This document shows positions 4,388-6,840 of a stretch of 6,840 nt of DNA, in pieces; the stretch's first letter is position 1; each line of letters starts with the position of its first letter. The translations under genes and the position numbers were made by a program. This stretch comes from JBOHPP01 sp050731755 (lineage in GTDB: Bacteria > Methylomirabilota > Methylomirabilia > Rokubacteriales > CSP1-6): positions 1-6,840 of the forward strand of contig JBOHPP010000078.1 of NCBI GenBank assembly GCA_050731755.1, read 5' to 3'. The notes below the pieces were generated by a model. The model was not told where the DNA came from, made no database searches, and saw only the letters and a program-made list of their open reading frames with translations.

Positions 4388-4816
4388 ATGAAGCTTTTCA
4401 CTACCGTATTCACCTGGCAGAGTGAAGAGCGGACCGAGGTCGCCGACATCACGAAGCTCGTGCAAGACGCCCTCCAACAGTTCCCGTTGACGAACGGCAT
4501 TGCCCTCATTCATACCCTCCATACGACGTGCGCGCTGTTCGTCAACGAGTACCAGGCGGCGTTGGTCGACGACCTGAAGCGTCTGCTCGAGCGCCTCGTG
4601 CCCGAGCGCGGGGGCTACCGCCACGACGATGCCCGCTACTCCGACTGCGAGCGCGGGAACGGTCACGCCCACCTGCGGGCGGCGCTCCTCGGCGGCAGCG
4701 TGGCCGTGGGCATTAGCAACGGCGACCTGGTGCTCGGCCGGTTCCAGTCCATCATCCTGGCCGAGCTGGACGGGCCCCGGAAGCGGGAGGTCACCATCCA
4801 GGTCTTCGGCGAGTAG
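4388..4816 (+). CDS. yjbQ: YjbQ / UPF0047 family protein
   Basis: 142-aa single-domain protein of the UPF0047 (YjbQ) family, normal length. Conserved features are the HTLHTTCALFVNE segment (42-54, His-rich and followed by an Asn-Glu), HDD at 79-81, GNGHAHLRAALLG (90-102) and the terminal strands GRFQSIILAELDGPRKREVTI. The His and Asp positions form the putative metal/phosphate site. Family knowledge: some members show weak thiamine-phosphate synthase activity, but the true role is unsettled. ATG 4388 is chosen over upstream in-frame starts (from 4280) because GGAGA lies at 4374-4378 and the family N-terminus begins at this Met. It stands alone with its own promoter and a terminator at 4868-4909. 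It probably marks the return to core genome after the TA island. Confidence 0.9.
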   Translation: MKLFTTVFTWQSEERTEVADITKLVQDALQQFPLTNGIALIHTLHTTCALFVNEYQAALVDDLKRLLERLVPERGGYRHDDARYSDCERGNGHAHLRAALLGGSVAVGISNGDLVLGRFQSIILAELDGPRKREVTIQVFGE

Positions 4817-4835
4817 CGCGCGCGGCTGCCGCGGT

Positions 4836-4854
4836 CGGCGGTCCGAGACCGCCG
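4836..4854. repeat. Perfect 8-bp hairpin after yjbQ
   Basis: CGGCGGTC (4836-4843), loop CGA, GACCGCCG (4847-4854). It is a strong stem without a T-run, 20 bp after the yjbQ stop, and may protect the 3' end or help the terminator that follows. Confidence 0.45.
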
Positions 4855-4867
4855 CCCGTGGGCGCCG

Positions 4868-4909
4868 CCCTCTGGACCCGCAGCCCGACGGCGTCCGAGG
4901 GACTTTTTT
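4868..4909 (+). terminator. Rho-independent terminator of yjbQ
   Basis: CCCTC(T)GGAC (4868-4877) pairs with GTCCGAGGG (4893-4901), a 9-bp stem with a single bulged T and a 15-nt loop. Two bases later comes a run of six T (4904-4909). The T-run ends one base before the -35 box of the next promoter. Confidence 0.7.
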
Positions 4910-4910
4910 C

Positions 4911-4940
4911 TTGACAGGGCTGTCGGCCCCGTGCTCGCAT
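4911..4940 (+). promoter_or_regulatory. Promoter of the polysaccharide operon
   Basis: A perfect -35 box TTGACA (4911-4916) is followed after 18 bp by a poor -10, TCGCAT (4935-4940). The consensus -35 with a weak -10 and a palindrome touching the -10 is a typical repressible arrangement. Transcription would start near 4947, inside the palindrome, leaving a leader of only about 25 nt without a Shine-Dalgarno. Confidence 0.5.
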
Positions 4941-4967
4941 GGCGATGTTCAACATTTGAACATCGCC
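4941..4967. promoter_or_regulatory. Perfect 27-bp palindromic operator
   Basis: Arms GGCGATGTTCAA (4941-4952) and TTGAACATCGCC (4956-4967) are perfect 12-bp inverted repeats around CAT. The site lies directly after the -10 and ends 4 bp before the GTG of a winged-helix protein. Its size fits a dimeric winged-helix repressor, so autoregulation by the adjacent gene product is the simplest inference. Confidence 0.75.
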
Positions 4968-4971
4968 ACCA

Positions 4972-5598
4972 GTGGAACGGCAGCGCCAGCGCGACCTCGA
5001 GATCCTCACGGCCATCGCCGAAGGCCGGCCCCTGACCCAGCGGGCCCTGGCCCAGCGGCTGCGCGTGGCGCTGGGGCTCACGAACCTCATCCTCCGCCGG
5101 CTCGCCAAGAAGGGGTATATCAAGATCGTGGAGTTCCCCCGCAAGGAGGCGGCCGGGGACCGCCTGCGTTATCTGCTCACTCCCAAGGGGATCGCCGAGA
5201 AAACCCGACTCGCCTATGACCACACCGCCTACGCCGTCGAAATCTACCGGCGTGCGCGCCAGACCCTTCGTGAGTCCCTGAGCCTGCTCCCCCGGAATGG
5301 ATTGAAGCGCATCGCGCTCTATGGGACCGGGGAGCCAGCGGAGCTGGCGTATTTGACCCTCAAGGAATTCGGGCTGGAGCCGGTGGGGGTCTTCGCCCGT
5401 CAGGCGGGCGGTAGCTTTCTCGGGTTTTCCGTCCGCGCGGTGACCGATCTGGCCGCGGAAGAGTTCGATGCGCTGGTGCTGGCTACCTTCGAGCGGCCGG
5501 AGCAAGAGGTGGCCGAGCTGGTGGCCCTGGGACTTCCCCAGGCAAAGGTCCTGACCCTGCGGCGTCCTCACACGTCGCCGGCTCCGAGCTTGGCGTGA
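4972..5598 (+). CDS. Winged-helix regulator with C-terminal Rossmann-like domain
   Basis: 208-aa two-domain protein. Residues about 5-80 form a MarR/ArsR-like winged helix: helix-turn-helix at about 22-47 (TQRALAQRLRVALGLTNLIL, RRLAKKGYI) and a wing ending in RYLLTPKGIAEKTRL. A helical linker (81-106) follows. Residues about 110-198 look like a Rossmann-like nucleotide-binding unit: RIALYGTGEPAELAYLTLKE, with GTGEPAE as a glycine-rich loop, then alternating strands and helices (DALVLATFE, then KVLTL). GTG 4972 is the first start after an in-frame stop at 4957-4959. It resembles the MarR-type regulators found at the heads of exopolysaccharide clusters. It overlaps the next gene (GTGA) and sits behind a palindrome, so it probably represses its own operon, perhaps sensing a nucleotide or nucleotide sugar. 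The sensing role is inference. Confidence 0.82.
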   Translation: MERQRQRDLEILTAIAEGRPLTQRALAQRLRVALGLTNLILRRLAKKGYIKIVEFPRKEAAGDRLRYLLTPKGIAEKTRLAYDHTAYAVEIYRRARQTLRESLSLLPRNGLKRIALYGTGEPAELAYLTLKEFGLEPVGVFARQAGGSFLGFSVRAVTDLAAEEFDALVLATFERPEQEVAELVALGLPQAKVLTLRRPHTSPAPSLA

Positions 5599-6665
5599 CC
5601 ACCCAACAGTCTCACCACGTGCTGTTGCCACTGGCCAATCAACGCATCCTGATCCTCGGGGGCACCGGCTCACTTGGTCGGGCCCTGGTGCGTCGTCTGT
5701 CACCGCACAATTCGCTGATGCTGTACTCGCGTGACGAGGCTAAGCACTGGACCATCCGGAACCAGGTCGGCTCGACGAACATCAGCTACGCGGTCGGTGA
5801 CATCCGCGATGGCGCGCGGGTCGAGGAGGCGCTGCTCCGCTTCCAGCCAACGATCGTGGTCATCGCAGCCGCCCTCAAGCAGGTCGACGTCTGCGAGATG
5901 ACGCCATTCGAGAGCGTGCAGACCAACATCCTCGGCATCAAGAACGTCGTCGACGCCGTCAGTCGCCAGGTCGACCGGCTGCCCGAATTGGAGACCGTCC
6001 TCATGGTATCGACCGACAAGGCCTGCGCGCCCACAAACGTTTACGGGATGTGCAAGGCTGTGGCCGAGCGGCTGGTGACGAGCCAGTGTTTGGCCTTCGC
6101 GCGGCCGCGGTTCGTCGGCGTGCGGTACGGCAACGTACTCGATTCGCGTGGGTCGATCATTCCCCTGTTCCGCTGGCAGGCCGAGCGCAAACAGAGCTTC
6201 ACCGTCACCCACCCAGAGATGACGCGATTCCTAATGACGCTCGACGAGAGCATCGACCTCATCACGACGACTGCCAAGGGCGCGATGTCGGGTGAGATCT
6301 GGGTGCCGCGGCTGCGCTCGATGAGGATCCTCGATCTTGCGCAGATCTTCGCGGCGCGCTTCGATCGGCCGGTCGAGTTCATCGGCATACGCCCAGGCGA
6401 GAAGCTGCACGAGGCGCTGATCAGCGAGCCAGAATCGGTTCGGGTGTCGGCCGACGGAGACATTTTCCGGCTAGCGCCGGCTCACGCCACGATCGCGTCC
6501 GACGCGAAGATCTTCGCCTACCAGTCGACCGACGACCTGCTCACCAAGGACGACCTGGAGATCTACCTCGACGGCCTCGGGGTATTCGCCCGCAGCCTGG
6601 ACGACTTCGTCGGCCGCCAGATCGAGGAGATCGCCCCACCCGCATCGAGGAGACCGAGCGAATGA
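5595..6665 (+). CDS. UDP-GlcNAc 4,6-dehydratase-like enzyme (PseB/CapD type)
   Basis: 356-aa short-chain dehydrogenase/reductase of the polysaccharide-biosynthesis group. Cofactor loop: GGTGSLG at 22-28. VGDIRD (67-72) and AAALKQVDVCEM (91-102) are family blocks. The catalytic set is STDKACAPTNVYGMCK, with D141-K142 and Y150-xxx-K154; the K-to-Y spacing of eight matches the known PseB-type enzymes. VRYGNVLDSRGSIIPLF, HPEMTRF and RPGEKLHE, which contact the nucleotide sugar, are also present. Expected reaction: NADP-dependent conversion of UDP-GlcNAc to a 4-keto-6-deoxy sugar, with or without C5 inversion, which the sequence alone does not decide. The GTG start overlaps the regulator's stop. 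It makes the 4-keto substrate used by the aminotransferase encoded next. The C-terminal part after about residue 300 is variable in the family. Confidence 0.92.
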   Translation: MTTQQSHHVLLPLANQRILILGGTGSLGRALVRRLSPHNSLMLYSRDEAKHWTIRNQVGSTNISYAVGDIRDGARVEEALLRFQPTIVVIAAALKQVDVCEMTPFESVQTNILGIKNVVDAVSRQVDRLPELETVLMVSTDKACAPTNVYGMCKAVAERLVTSQCLAFARPRFVGVRYGNVLDSRGSIIPLFRWQAERKQSFTVTHPEMTRFLMTLDESIDLITTTAKGAMSGEIWVPRLRSMRILDLAQIFAARFDRPVEFIGIRPGEKLHEALISEPESVRVSADGDIFRLAPAHATIASDAKIFAYQSTDDLLTKDDLEIYLDGLGVFARSLDDFVGRQIEEIAPPASRRPSE

Positions 6666-6840
6666 CACACTATCCCATGTTCAAGGTGCACATGGACGTC
6701 GAGGGCGCCCTGGCCCAACTGCGGACGGTGCTCGAGTCGGGCTTCGTTAACGAGGGCGTGCAGGTTTCGGCGTTCCAGAGGGCGGTGGCGGGATTCCTCG
6801 GTGTCGAGCAACTCGTGCTGACGAATTCGTGCACGAGTGC
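6662..6840 (+). CDS. DegT/DnrJ/EryC1/StrS-family sugar aminotransferase (5' part)
   Basis: First 59 codons of a PLP-dependent nucleotide-sugar aminotransferase that continues past the window. ATG 6662 overlaps the dehydratase stop as ATGA. Typical N-terminal blocks are FKVHMD, then LESGFVNEGVQVSAFQRAVA, then FLGVEQLVLTNSCTS, which leads to the PLP-phosphate-binding turn. Many relatives have NSGTAAL at this turn; NSCTS is a Cys variant also found in the family. Expected reaction: glutamate-dependent amination of the 4-keto sugar from the preceding enzyme, giving an amino-deoxy sugar for a surface glycan. The catalytic Lys lies outside the window. Confidence 0.9.
   Translation, partial: MTHYPMFKVHMDVEGALAQLRTVLESGFVNEGVQVSAFQRAVAGFLGVEQLVLTNSCTS

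Noticed and set aside
1..6840. CRISPR array, tRNA gene, integrase or insertion sequence
   Set aside because: I looked for regularly spaced repeats, tRNA-like cloverleaf sequences, recombinase or transposase motifs and terminal inverted repeats, and saw none. The dppC repeats are coding remnants.

Overview
The window is GC-rich bacterial DNA with frequent GTG and TTG starts and many 4-base stop/start overlaps (ATGA, GTGA). Protein style suggests an uncultured, metagenome-type lineage such as Rokubacteria/Methylomirabilota, but that is an impression and no marker gene is present. No rRNA, tRNA, CRISPR array, integrase or transposase was seen.

Layout. (1) 1-1060: end of a peptide/nickel-type ABC transporter operon, with the 3' end of a DppB-like permease followed by a complete DppC-like permease. 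(2) 1061-4219: an accessory stretch of toxin-antitoxin (TA) genes interleaved with pieces of the dpp genes. Module A is a vapC-phd pair in toxin-first order (1188-1879). Module B, on the minus strand, is a decayed HEPN-MNT pair: a frameshifted nucleotidyltransferase lacking its catalytic Asp pair and a 30-codon stub of the HepT partner (1876-2400). A broken second copy of the dpp genes follows (about 2441-2680), whose last 150 bp are 88% identical to the intact dppC end. Module C is a classical phd-vapC operon with its own promoter (2689-3408). Module D is an intact HEPN-MNT pair (3477-4194). A third, 27-bp dppC tail including its stop codon lies at 4193-4219. (3) 4220-4909: a promoter and structured leader, a YjbQ/UPF0047 gene, and a rho-independent terminator. 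(4) 4911-6840: start of a surface-polysaccharide operon. A TTGACA promoter and a perfect 12-3-12 palindrome precede a winged-helix regulator with a C-terminal Rossmann-like domain. It is coupled by overlapping stop/start codons to a UDP-GlcNAc 4,6-dehydratase-like enzyme and then a DegT/StrS sugar aminotransferase that runs off the window.

How the parts work together. The dehydratase and aminotransferase are consecutive steps in making an amino-deoxy nucleotide sugar, and the first gene of the operon probably regulates it. The TA genes form at least three potentially working pairs plus one dead pair. The most unusual signal is that stretches of this TA island are separated by copies of the dppC 3' end. 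Copy 2 differs from copy 1 almost only at synonymous positions, so the two diverged while both were functional. Either the island grew by repeated insertion at the dppC end, or it grew inside a decaying second dpp operon.
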